From Isoetes taiwanensis (lineage: Eukaryota > Streptophyta > Lycopodiopsida > Isoetales > Isoetaceae), in contig JAJEKV010000234.1 in the NCBI GenBank assembly GCA_021234155.1, positions 603,501-667,500 on the forward strand: a stretch of DNA of 64,000 nt. Reading direction: 5' to 3'. The notes under the pieces were generated by a model, which had not been told where the DNA came from, did not search any database, and saw nothing but the letters and a program-made list of their open reading frames with translations. Shown in pieces: positions 10,275 to 22,144 of the stretch; within the stretch, counting starts at the first letter, position 1; the number at the start of each line of letters is the position of its first letter. The position numbers and the translations under genes are program-made.

Positions 10275-11947
10275 CCATCCCCCTCCTACGACGGTGACGA
10301 GTCCTCGGAGCTGGGCCGGAGTACTCAAACTTGGCTTATCCGGATAACATCGATGAAACTCTGTAATTTTATCAGAAGCATTATCAGATTCTCGGCAGGC
10401 TCCCAAGTTCTATCACTTGGCGAGTAACCTTCCCAATTGACAAAGTAATACAAGCGTCGACGAAGAAATTTGGAGTCCAGAATCTCTCGAACCTTGAACT
10501 CCTCATGATCATCAATTTCTACTGGTGATGGCCGGCGAGGAACGCGACCGGGAAAGGATTGGTGGTAGGGTAGGGCTAGAGAAACATGAAATCTTGGATG
10601 AAGCCGAGCAATTTGGAGGGAGCTCGAGTAGGAATGCCACATTGGCGATCCGGGGCGTGATTCGGTAAAGACCAAGGCGACGATAGTCAAGCTTATTGCA
10701 GGGACGTGAAGTAGGGAGGTCCCTACGAAGAAGCCAGACAAGGTCATCAACGTGAAACTTAGGAGCTTCCTGCGGATGCAAATCAGCATAACGTCGATAG
10801 CATTCCCGTTTTCCGGTGAAGATGATCTTTGAAGATCCGATTGAAGAGCCTGGAGTTTCTCAAGTCAAGACTCAGCACTAGGATTGACCGAGTCACTGCC
10901 AGCGACGCTAAGGGACCAACGAGGATGCTGACCAGAGTTTAGAAAGAATGGAGTATGGTCAGTGGAAGCATGTATTGAGTTATTATAGGCAAACTCAACT
11001 AGTGGAAGATAATCGACCCAATCATCCTGGCGATGGCCGATAAAACACCTTAAATATTGCCCAGTCACGATTAGTGCGCTCCGCCTGCCCATTACTTTCT
11101 GGATGATGACCAGATGTCAGTGAGCGATTGATATGCAATAATTCCAAAAGCCGCTTCCAAAAACTTGCGACAAATTGTGGTCCACGATCGCTGATGATAG
11201 TATCGGGCAAGCCGTGAAGTCTGACTACTTCACGAAGAAGAAGATCCGTCGTTTCCTCACTGGTGATGGTGATGTTACAAGGAATAAAATGAGCCATCTT
11301 AGAGATTCGATCAACGACAACCATGATGGCATCATAACCCCCAGAGACTGGCAACTCCGGGATAAAGTCTATAGAAATGCTCTTCCAAGGTCTATCTGGT
11401 ACCGGCAGTGGCTGAAGAAGGCCATGAGGAAGATGCCTTGGAACCTTGGCTCGACAGCAGATGTCACAAGATAGAATAAAAGCTTCGACAGAGCGACGAA
11501 GCCCAGACCATCAATACTCGCGACTAATAAGTTCAAGAGTCTTGGCTACTCCAAAGTGTCCGGCCATAGATGAATCATGGCAAGCCTGGGGAACCCGAAG
11601 CCTAGAAGCACCATCTGGCACATACAGACGCCCATCATGGAACAGGAATCCATCTCGAACCTCAAAACGATCATAGTATGATCGCATTTGCAGAGAAGAT
11701 GATGTAGAGCTAAGGTGTGAGAACACATCTTGAGCCAATGGATCGAAAGGCAGAGATGCTCGAACAGACTCCAACAAGGCCGTATCATGAGGCCTCTCGA
11801 ACAAAGTGAATGCCATAAGCTAGAATCCATCAGGCCCTAGAATAACCTGTGATTGCTGGTCAAATGCAGGATCACCTAACTTGGGCTCAAGGTAGGAGCG
11901 TTGAGATAAGGCATCAGGCTTCCTTTGGAGGGATCCAAGACGGTACT
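10275..11947 (-). pseudogene. Gypsy pol copy A, second part: zinc-binding, integrase, chromodomain
   Basis: Integrase inserts element DNA; the chromodomain steers it to marked chromatin. On the minus strand, 11816-11511 holds the RNase H tail and the start of the H2C2 domain. Then 11354-11022 holds the integrase core, with the second catalytic Asp in IISDRGPQF and Glu in PESNGQAERTN. 10781-10400 holds GPY/F-like sequence and a chromodomain (YYFVNWEGYSPSDRTWEPAENL). Several frameshifts and small deletions break it. It continues at 23771 beyond the 11.8-kb insertion that splits this pol just after RNase H. Confidence 0.85.
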
Positions 11948-13566
11948 TGTGACGTCCCCTACTCCTTATACGATGCCCACATCGTATTCGAAGGAGGAGC
12001 ATTCCCCCTGGCAGCTACACTGACAGGGGCCATCCACCTGACTCCACTCCCATCGGGATGAGCCAGCAAGGGAAGAATGGATGTGTCATTCACCCGTCTT
12101 CCATCGGGTCGACCTATCTGCGGAAGCGTGAATAAACAAACGTGAGCACAACTAACAGTAAACAAATACAAGTACCTCGAGAGGTGAATACAATACAACA
12201 TCACAGAGATAGCAATACCATAGAAATAACATCATCACATAACATAAATAACAAGGGGGGAGATCCTACCCAGGGCTCAGACTACAGGGGGATGACTGAC
12301 GGCTAGGGTCTCCAGAGTTCATTGCAGACAGAATTCATGGCAATGGATTTGGCTGGCATAGAACATGGCTTAGGGTAGTCCACTCCATCCGCCCCTCCCG
12401 TGCACACTTTGCAGAGTAGGCTGAAAAGTGTTGGGACTTGACCGTAGCCTGCCGGGTGAATAGCCAGAGGGGCTACTACTACTGGGTTGCATCTCCCCAG
12501 TCCCGATGAGGCAGGAAGAGAGTTGCCTCTCCTCCAGAGGCATCCATGCTCATCACAGGCGACTAGAGGGCCACTGCCCGTATTCGACTTGAACTCACTG
12601 GAAGGTCATATCCACCACCCCACGAGTGTCGAGCTCATGCCTTGCCCACACGCAGTGACAAGCCATTAAGCCTAGCCTGCAGACCCCAGATAGGCCTTAC
12701 TACCCGAGAGGGTCGGTCAGGTGATGAGACAAGTTCCTCCTTATCAACCCGGCCTAGCCCCTTCACCCACAACCGGCGGGCTCACATTGCGGGCCGCATA
12801 TAATTGGGAACTAGTGGTGCTACCTAGGATCATCGCTACACGGCTTTAGGTCTCTACCCCCTTCCCAATACATGGAGATCCGAGTGAAATACATACAACA
12901 TCACGAGGCTGAAATAGAGAATATCATCTAATCTATCTACCTAAACAACAGAGAGTTAGGTTCCTTAGTTAGGGCTTATGATCTCGGGATCTATAAGGCC
13001 TCTAGAGTTGATCTAACATACTAAACCAGCCTATTGCCTTGCCCAAAGGCGGCTTTGCACAAATGTAACAACTAGATACCTCCTCCTTGACCCGCTCCCC
13101 CGGAAGGCGTCCATGCTCCCCGATCTTGCTGAAGATGGCTGCTAATCGATAATCACATTTGTGCAAATCCGGCTTTCCGAGCTCGGCAATGCGGATTGAA
13201 GTCCATACTTGGCGAAATGGCTCAAGAGAACCCCGAACTCGAGAGAGGAAAGGAGCTCTAGGAAAAACCCTAAAATGCAAAAGAGAAGAAAGGTTTAGGG
13301 TTTAAGGGGAAAGCCCCTTTATAGAACCCTTAGGGTTAGGTTAGATATTGGCCAAGTGGGATTTAGCCATTTGGCAATGGGGTCCATGGGGTTATTAATT
13401 GTGTATGTTTATTTAACATGCACAACATTCAATGTTGCCCCCTAGGTGCAACCCTTGCCCCTAGGTGCAACCCTATATCGCCGCAAGTACATGTCATCCG
13501 TGACATATGCGGGTGACGGGCGAAGATAATATCGTATTCGGGTATATATTATGTTGGAACGCCACA
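11948..13566 (-). repeat. 3' LTR of the 11.8-kb LARD-like element
   Basis: It starts TGTGACGTCCCC and ends GGAACGCCACA, and it aligns along its length with 22145-23770. The host site is duplicated as GTACT at 11943-11947 and 23771-23775; copy B shows the empty site (GGTACTTGATCAG near 30187). On the minus strand a purine tract (GGTGGGGAGAA) directly precedes the LTR, which makes this the 3' LTR of a minus-strand element. Open frames inside the LTR are not genes. Confidence 0.9.
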
Positions 13567-13577
13567 TTCTCCCCACC
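13567..13577 (-). other. Polypurine tract of the LARD-like element
   Basis: Read on the minus strand, GGTGGGGAGAA abuts the 3' LTR. The related element at 54.95 kb has the same arrangement (TTCTCCCCC directly after its LTR at 56546). Confidence 0.7.
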
Positions 13578-14500
13578 TTGACTTGATGTCGCCCTCGGCA
13601 TCACGCGCGTCCCCATCTTGAAACCACGTGATATCCTGCAATGACATTTAATACACATAGGATATATAGCAAAATTACCCCAAGGTAATATTTAAGTTTT
13701 AATTTCTATAACACATCCTTGTTTAATATCATACTATGGTAAGGGAGTCTTTCACCCTCTTACTATTATTCACAAAATTTTATAGCTTACACCATTATTA
13801 TTATTAACATAGTTCCAAAATTTCCTACTTAAGGTTCCACATCGTTTCCTTACAACACATCGTGACAAAATTATGTGTTGCAAGTCTTTGCAGTGTGAGC
13901 CTCCTCCGTAGACTCCCCTATTGGCCTGCAGGTCCACACTACGCTAGCATACATTTAATTATTATAGATATTGGTTGTTAGGGAACCACCCATTAAATAC
14001 AATTATATGGATGCAAGGCATATCTCCCGGCATAGGAAGATTATGTTTCTTCCATCATGGCCGTGGAGACAGCGCCCTATCATGCCTATATGCCACTCAT
14101 GCCTACACCTGTAGTTGGCCAACGTGGAAGATAGGGTCCTTCCCGTATATGGGGCGTGAAGGGCCCTCCCCGTAGGCATTGACTAGAGGTGCTTTTCCTA
14201 TCATGCATTCCTGAATGACCTCTTATCTCTCGAGGTCGTCTACTTCCGTGGGACAGAAGTAGACCTTCTAATCTACCTCCCAGCTCGTGCAAGCAAAACC
14301 GCGGTCATGCCTACAATGACATTACACCACGTCCTAGAGATCACCGTAGTGGTCTCATCATCGGTAACAACGCATGCAACCCATACCTAGCATAGGCTGC
14401 ATGCGTAGATTAATCTTAGCTACACATGAAATTTAATCTAAACCCAAATCGACATGCCTGAGCCGATGTCTTGGGTGTCGATGTCGATTACTTCGGTGAC
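13578..14500. other. Non-coding 3' internal region of the LARD-like element
   Basis: No protein family is recognised on either strand between the polypurine tract and the integrase remnant. Confidence 0.5.
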
Positions 14501-14535
14501 GAGCCGACCATTGCATTGCTCCATGATCTCAAGAT

Positions 14536-15030
14536 CTATTTGTAGTGCCCACGTAGCGTCTTCCACTTGTAAGTGTCTCTTTCACTGGGTATTGGAGGAT
14601 TGAGATCTTCTTGTCTTCTTATAGGATCTAGAAGAACCTCTGGAACAATCTCAAGGTGATCGCCCATTGTTTCCAGTAACTTTGGTCTCTCCAGTACTTC
14701 CTCTGGATTAGGAATGTGTTTCTTTAGGAGACTTACCTGGAAAACACTATGGATCTTTAAGTGTGCTGGCAGGTCCAACTTATAGGATTGGTTACCTACT
14801 CTTTTGGTAATCCTGAATTGTCCAGCCCACCTTGGAGCAAGCTTCTTGCAATTGTCGATGCAGAGCTTCAGCTGATGCTGTAATCGCCGATGCAGAGCTT
14901 CATCTATGCAATTGTCGATGCAGAGCTTGTCGCTATGCTCTTCTGCCGGCCTCTTGCTGCTAGAGGATATCTTTGTACTTCCTCCACCAACTGTTGCATG
15001 TCGGCTAGCATCCGTTAACGTCTTAAATAA
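14536..15030 (-). pseudogene. Integrase C-terminal remnant of the LARD-like element
   Basis: On the minus strand KKLAPRWAGQFRITKRVG (about 14850-14797), then KLDLPAHLKIHSVFQVSLLK, match the Gypsy integrase C-terminal region. The upstream part (about 15000-14940) resembles the spacer that precedes it in the related element at 57.86-58.05 kb. A 33-base stretch coding CIDN is locally repeated at 14855-14930. The catalytic core and the rest of Pol are missing. Confidence 0.75.
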
Positions 15031-17950
15031 ACATTACATTCTTGGACCCCTGCATGATCCTGCTGGACTTCCCTAATGCATGCAATTATATTAATTACCT
15101 TACGGTAATATTCTTATATTAGCATTATAGTAGTATTGGATATATTGCTTCCAATAGTATTATATTTAACTAACTATTATATGATAACTTTACGACCTTT
15201 AAGATATGTCATCATACGATTATCGATGCCATACTTAGTTTGAAACGTATTTTAATTGTTTATCATATGGCTAGGATTTATATCATCGGATCCAAGTGTT
15301 GAGCGTATGACTCTCACTCGCTACTTGGTTGGTGATGTATCAACCTTACATGTATATACTTTATATTTGCTATACTTATGGAAAGATAGACAAATTCTTA
15401 TGAAAGTTACTTAAATGCCTTTGGAAGGAATTACATCCTTGCGAAGGTTTAACTAAGATTTTATGTAATTATTATCTTACTTTATCTCGATACTGAGATA
15501 TCTACACAAGACAAAACTATCTATGCAGCTATTATGAACATATAATTTATCAACAAGGCATTAAAGCTTATGATACATGCCATCATGGAGTGCTATCGAT
15601 GCCCTGCATGATAACATATTTAAGATTATATAATTTATGTAGTTATATGGGGTTGACAACCCTGAATAATTTAATTAAGAGCTAGGCTACTAGCTTATTC
15701 CTAGATGCGAATGCAAACAATAGATCATGGCGTAAGAAATTTATGCAAAGCCTCTCCCCACCTTAGTTGTCGCACCCGCTAAGGCTAGAATACATCTCCC
15801 CATTGAGTCGGTGTCGACTAATTTGGAGACGACTTGGCCGTTGCATTGCTTCCATTGATTCGCTCCCCTGCTTTGGTGCAGTTGGTTACCGCATTAATCT
15901 TGCATGTTGAAGGACACATAGACATTAAGCATCTATCCATCTTACGCTCTATGTGCTTTGGCTACTTGCGAAAGGAACTCTATTCTAAGGGTCGAGTAAT
16001 TGGATGGCGATTCAACCCCTAAGATGTAGGTAGGTTCAATCCTAAGATTGAGCCCCCCCTCCACTTTCTTCATAAGAAAGTGGTCCTACACCTCAATGTA
16101 TCCTATCCCCTTAATTGATGTTGTCATAACATCTTAGCTATTCTATTTACCTTAAGAGGTTATATGCTTCTTACCTAACACATTAATTTACTAGCCTTAG
16201 CTAACATATTTAATCATCTATGATGGATGCAGCCATCATGTTTAACATATCTATCCCTAAGCGATGAGTTATTGAATTGTTCAGAACAATTCTAAATTGC
16301 AAGGTTTTATTATCATGACAATTCTTTTTGCCTCAAGAGACTATGTGATTAATATGTTTCTTATTTCTCGATGTGCCTTTCATGTGCTATTTAATTTTAT
16401 ATTCTAAATATCCCCCTTTTCTTAGTTATTTACTCTCTTGGAATATTCCTATCAATTGAATTGATGTCATCATAACAAGTTGGCCGGACTTGTTAGATTA
16501 CTTCTTTTCATTCGATTGGATTATTCCTTGGAGGTACTAGCTTTATACATGGTCAACAATTATCCTAGTAATGATTCCTTCTTAGCGAGGTGATCAGTCT
16601 CACGAAGTGGTTTCAATATGTTGGATGTCTGTTAACAATCATGTATAATTTTAGTTACTCCTATGCATTTCCTTCCCAATTGTTGACGCTTAGCTCAACT
16701 TGGGGCAATCCCTTCATGAGAAAATCTAGAAATGCCTTCCACTCCCATTATGGATGTCGTCATCCATAAGCCTCAATCTTGCTTTCATGACTCATCCACT
16801 TTCGCCTGCCTTCTTGAGGGTAACGTTCTTCGAGTTGCTCGAGACTCCGGGCTCCTCCTCGATGTAGAGGTCAACTTTCCTCGATGTAGAGGCTTCCCAT
16901 TGTTGGTGGTTTTGATGGCGTAGTTGACCACTTGAAATCTTCTATGTTACTTCCCAAAAGCCTGAAGGTGGTTTCATTGAGAAACATCTTGGCGGCTAAA
17001 AGATGCCTCTAGATCCGATCTTATTGTGCCAACTCCATCCTTCGAGTCCTGTAGCGTGTTGACAGACAAGTGTTGAGGATGTTGCTCGCTTCACGCCTTC
17101 CAATTTTCCGGCATCTCTTTTCTTTGATCTGTTATACTGAGAGAGAGAGAGAGGAAATAACAAAGGGAAATATGCATGCAAGTCATATAAGCTTACACTA
17201 TTATGATTACAAATACTATTAAAGCTATTAGGCTCCCTTGGTGTCTCCCCTCGAGGTGCACACGTACTTTATGGCGTTGTTGTCGATGTTCCTCCTAGTG
17301 CGCTGGTGTTGAAGATCTATATCCTCCTATTTATATGTCAGCTCGTGCTCGATTGGTAGACTCTTTGATATTTTTGAGCTCTCCAATGTCTGTCGGCTGC
17401 GGCACAACTTGCTTCTGCTTCACATGCTAACTAAGGATGTGATGGTCGTTGATGCTTCGGCGTTCCGGTCTACTTCTTAATGTTGTTCTTTGGCAATAAT
17501 TGCTTCCCCTTCACAATGTCTGAAGATCTTTGGAGGCGCCTCTTGAAGTTGTGCACAATCCCTTTGGCTAGACTCGTAATTAAGGAGTTGTTCTCTTCAT
17601 CAGTTGCCTTTCGAATTGTCGATCCTTGAGTTCACGAAGTTGCATGCGAGTTGTCGTAGCTTTGTGAGGTTCTAGCTGATTCGTCGATTCTTTGGCTCGG
17701 TTCTCCTATTCGCTTCTCCATCGAGCTTCTCATCGTACCTGTTTGATCTCCTCAATGTGATGGCTTAGACGTTATCACGATCTTCGTTGCTATGCTGCCT
17801 TCTAGTTGCACTTGATCACGCTCCACAGTTTTGGACCTCATGTTGCATCTAAGGAGCTCGTGGAAGTACTAGCACTCCTTCGTCTTCTGGTTTATGGCCA
17901 TTGTCCCTCAATACATGTGCATCTTCCTGGCGAGTAAAGCCTCATGACTC
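15031..17950. other. AT-rich internal region without recognisable coding
   Basis: This is where a Gypsy element should carry RT, RNase H and the integrase core on the minus strand. None of their motifs is visible. The sequence is AT-rich with many TATTTA-type stretches and a GA microsatellite near 17140-17153. It fits the non-coding filler of LARD elements. Confidence 0.55.
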
Positions 17951-20450
17951 TTCTCCATGATTGGTTTACTGTCGGGGATGATGTACTCTTATATCTGCGT
18001 AGATTGACCCTTGAGTTGAAGTAATTTCTGCCCTAGACATGCTCGTGTCCTTGAATAGCCTGGCTAATGTCTTGAACTCTCTTTTTGTCGAAGGTGCTTT
18101 GGTTGTTGTCCTTGTCGTTAAGGTGTCGAATGCTTCTATCTTGGGCGTTGAGGTCCCTCGTGTCGGAGATAAGTTGGGATTCTTGTCTTCTAATTGTTGG
18201 CAGGAGTACTTGACGAAGCCATCATCTAGTTGTTGAATGAACATAGACATAACCCATTGTTGTGGCACCTTTCTTAAGTGTATCTCCATCTGGTGTGCAT
18301 GTTACAAACATCACCATACAAGGTAGAATTATGGTCGTCGAAGGTTGCCTCCTTAGTTGGCTCGTTGATGTCGAGTTGTCCCAAGGAATTCCTCGACGTC
18401 TATTGGCTTGAGGTCGTTGTCGTAGTTTCTGAAGATGTGTGTTCGTTCCTCCTTCTGTTGTTGAGGACACTCGTGTCGTTAGTGTTGCTGCTGCTACAAG
18501 AGGTAGAGTTGCATCCCGAAGATGTCGTCGTGCAAAACCTAGATGGTGCGGCGCTAGAGATCTTGACATGACTGGCGTTATCTCTCATCTTGACATTGTC
18601 TTTGGAGGAGCGATCTTCTACTTGAGGCCTTCTCAAGTGTCCGGAGTTGAAGCTTGGCTTGAGCTCGGTCGTCTCTCTCCTATATTTGCTCTTCCATTTG
18701 AGCACTTGCTCTTGGCTATACATGTGGTTCTTTACTTCATCCTTTGGCGGTCAAGCGATGGAGTTTCTTGATGCAAACACTAAACCTTAAAACATGATCC
18801 TAATTTTGTACTATATGTTAGCTCGATATTTATGATAGACATATATATATAATTATCTTTGGGATTTTAATTCATCCACTTTTCTAATTTATAGAAGAGC
18901 ATATGCTTAATTGTGTATACTTCTTTAGGATTTTCCCTCCTCCAATCACGTTTGATTCTTGGTTTTCTTTGCATCTTCCTTGTTCTACTTGACTCGGGGT
19001 TCCTTGAGGTGTTGCATTTTGTAGTTGACCTTCGTGTGTGATTTGAGGTCGTTATCCCAAGTCGTGCAGAGCGTTGCTTTCGATGTGAACCCTTGAGTTG
19101 AAAATGCTCCTCCTTAATGTGTTTTGTCATGTGGAGTGTCGTTTGGAGATCGTAGCATTGATCGCTGAATACGATCACTTGGTTGTTCTGATCGGGCATT
19201 GTTGCATGTCTTTGAATCTTCGTTGTGAGATGCTTCCCCTATGCCTGGAATTGTTGTCATCTCCATTGCACATGCCATCACTCTTTTTGAGTTTGCGTTT
19301 GAGTGGTACGTGGTTGTTGGCTAGGTCGGCTCCTTCTTCATTTGTCGTGCTGCCTCCCCGCCTCCTCTCTAGTTCTGATTGCAGCCCTATGTCTTAGGGT
19401 TATTCGTCCCACCGGTAATGCTATCATCTCCACAGTAGTCGCCGAACATGAACTTAGGAGATGTTACGTTGATCTTGCCTCTATCTGTTATTCGGTGGTT
19501 TTGTCGCCAGTCTTTGGGTAGGGCGCTTTTCGTTGTTTTCCCTCGATTTCCATCCGAAGGTCGTGGATCGCTATGAACTCCTCGTGGGTAACTCTGTTGT
19601 GCCATCATCGCGCGATGCGGTGTAGGCTTCTATGTCCGTCGATGTCACGGCGATTATGCGTCGAGCCTCCCTTATGCCGATGTGAAATTCACGCATTTCA
19701 CGGTCGATGAAGTCATCGAGGTCTAGTTGTTGACGTAGGAGATGTAGGAGCTCGTTTATCCTGTAGCCCCTGTCCCTGCACTCTGGGGGAGGAGGGGGTT
19801 CTTGATGTCGTGCAGGCTCAGGTACGGTTCCTTGGATGATTACCGGGGTTAAGCTTGTGATGCCTAGCCCAAGTGGTGGAGTTGTGCTGCGTGGTTCTCG
19901 ACCCCCTCTTCAAAGCTTTGAAGTTCTGCTCAGCTTCTTTGCCTTTCTTGTCTTGGGTCGGCGTCAGCGATGTCCTCTACGCCCGACCCCGTCCTTCATC
20001 TTCCTCCTGCTTTGCCTCCTCGTACTCGAGAAGCATCTGCTCTTCTTCACCTGCTGCCATGGCCATAGGCTCGAGCTCTAGGGGTTGGGCAGATGGTTCT
20101 CCTATCTGGGTTTGGGCTCTATGGAATAGAAAAATTGCTACAGCTACGGACAAGCGGCTGGCCGTATTTTCTAGGTATTTGTCTATCTTAAGGCTGTCCT
20201 AAAGCATCCTATGCAAGGGGGAAGTTCTACTAGAGAAGGACCTATCTTTGCATGGAACTCACCATGATGTTACGGTAAAAAGGGAAGAGCATTGATGGTT
20301 GCCATGATGCTAGAGCTGCTTTGGGGATATCAAGCGGATGAAGGGCGCCTGCAGGGAGCTGAAAAATCGGCTTGGAGCGAGGAGCAAAGGTGTAGGATGC
20401 AAATGAGGGTTGTGGTCTACTTATAGGCAAAAACCCTAATTTTAGAAAAA
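17951..20450 (-). other. Unassigned open region, possible relic gag of the LARD-like element
   Basis: Several overlapping open frames of 60-115 codons occur on both strands (for example minus 17966-18289, 18222-18569, 18400-18723 and 18867-19199). None shows a domain I recognise. Position between the leader and the lost pol would suit gag. The minus frames are rich in Thr, Ser and Arg and have no zinc knuckle. I cannot tell whether any is translated. Confidence 0.3.
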
Positions 20451-20600
20451 ATTTTGGATAAAGGAAAATCTAGGATTCTAAGGTATTGCTAAGCACAAGA
20501 CAAGCTAATCAAGCTAAAGAGTACATTCTAAGGATCCTATTGCAACAAATTCTATCTAATTTGGGGAAAGTGTGGACAAATTGGGGCAATTTTGGTGTGA

Positions 20601-21936
20601 CCACTCACACAGTGCGCGAGAGGCAGTTAGGAATATGATCCTAAGTGGCCTGGGCGCACTCTGTGAGGGGTGGGGCCCTGTTTGGATCGAGGATGATGCC
20701 AAACATGCAAACTAAGGGTGAAATCCTGCATATCTCATCGAGATAGGTCGGATTGAGCCCTTACTTGCTTCATTTGGATAAGTTTTGGCCCCGATTTGGG
20801 AATTGACCACTCACAAAGTCGCCGAGGGTCTAATCGGTTTGCAAACCCGAATTAGTTGCAGGCGCACTCTGCGAGGGGTGGGGCTCCATGTGAGTTAGGG
20901 TTGGGCAATTTCTACAAACTAGGGTTCAAATCCTACTAATTATGGTGAGCTAAGTCGAATGGTGTGCTTACTTTCTGCATTTGGACAAGTTTTGGCATAG
21001 ATCAGTGCTCGACCACTCACACAGTGCGTGAGAGGCAGTTAGGAATATAATCCTAAGTGGCCTGGGCGCACTCTGTGAGGGGTGGAGCCAAAAACACTGA
21101 GTTTTGCTCCAACTTTGTTAATTCCAACTGCAGAACTTAGTAACACATTCTACTTACACCTGATTTAACATATTAACATGATCAAAATATAAATTTATAT
21201 TTACAATAAACTAGCAATCTTCTTTCTGCTGAGAGCTCGTGGATGTTGCACCCGAGTTCTTGATAGTCGAGAAGGTTCTTCATGCAGATGATTAACGTAT
21301 GTCTTCCATTCGATGAAGATTGTTGATAGGTCGGTTGTGCCTGTCTTTGCCGCCCGTTTGTAGAGGTATTTGCCATAGTGCTTCCTCTCTTGGGTCGCCT
21401 GGATCTTCAATGTCTTCAAAAGTCGTGCTCCTTGCCCTTCTGTGGCTCTAGCCTTGTACCTTAAAAGCTATTTACTGTAGTTTGGGAGATAAAATTTAGG
21501 GTTTGACCTATTTTGGTCATTTTGAGGAGGATTATAATATTTTTAGCCTAATTTGAGGTCATAAATGGATTCTAGACTCTTTAATGGTCCTAACGCAACA
21601 AATTTCAGGCGATTTGGAGCTGTATAACTCAAGTTACGAAGGTTCAAAGTTTTGACCACTCACACAGTGCGCCAGGGTCGAATTGGTTTGCAAACCAAAT
21701 TGGTCTGGGCGCACTCTGTGAGGGGTCACCTCTTTTTGGGGTCCAATTTTCAATTTACAAGAGAATTCTTAGTGTTATAATATGCAAAACTAGCTAGAAT
21801 CAAGGAAATAAGCTGAACTGCACCATTAGTTTAGCTAAATTATACATCTAACTAGGTCAACATGGGTCCACCACTCACCAAAGTCTTTGGTCGAATCGGT
21901 TTGCAAACCAAATTGGTGCAGGCACTCTGAGGGGTC
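20601..21936. repeat. Leader tandem array carrying five large hairpins
   Basis: Hairpins lie at 20601-20674, 20807-20882, 21013-21085, 21656-21728 and 21871-21936. Spacing is 206, 206, 643 and 215 bases, so the unit is about 206-215 bp. Outer arms are CTCACACAGTGCGC and GCGCACTCTGTGAG (13 of 14 pair). Two inner stems alternate: TTAGGA/TCCTAA in the first and third, and TTGGTTTGCAAACCAA or variants in the second, fourth and fifth. Sequence between hairpins is diverged but alignable between the first two units. The array lies in the minus-strand 5' leader, 200-1550 bases after the primer binding site. Confidence 0.8.
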
Positions 21937-22132
21937 ACCTCTTTGGCCATTTTAGGTTGGGTTTTTGCTAAAACTTATCACTACTCTTAGCATTAACCTA
22001 TTGTGCACTACAATTGGGGAAAAATTTTCCCAATTTTGAGAGGTTCTTGCTTGGGAGGTTGTTCCCAAGACCGGAAGTCTTGTTAGTCCTAAGGAAAATG
22101 GTGGGTGTTCGATCCTGGTCTACCAAGATCAT

Positions 22133-22143
22133 GCTCGATACCA
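22133..22143 (-). other. Primer binding site of the LARD-like element (variant iMet)
   Basis: On the minus strand TGGTATCGAGC follows one base after the 5' LTR. It equals the iMet site TGGTATCAGAGC with the A of CAG missing. It confirms the minus orientation of the element. Confidence 0.75.
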
Positions 22144-22144
22144 C

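Noticed and set aside
12487-12669. Open frame repeated at 22683-22865
   Set aside because: It lies inside the LTRs of the LARD-like element and has no known domain.
13441-13480. Telomere-like or CCCTA repeats in the LTRs and near 63990
   Set aside because: Only isolated CCCTAA-like words, with no array.
16660-18780. Long plus-strand frames in the LARD-like interior as host genes
   Set aside because: No domain, no splice pattern and overlapping frames on both strands; the region lies inside a delimited retroelement.
20601-21936. CRISPR-like array
   Set aside because: Repeats are spaced irregularly, the spacers are related to each other, there are no cas genes and the DNA is eukaryotic.
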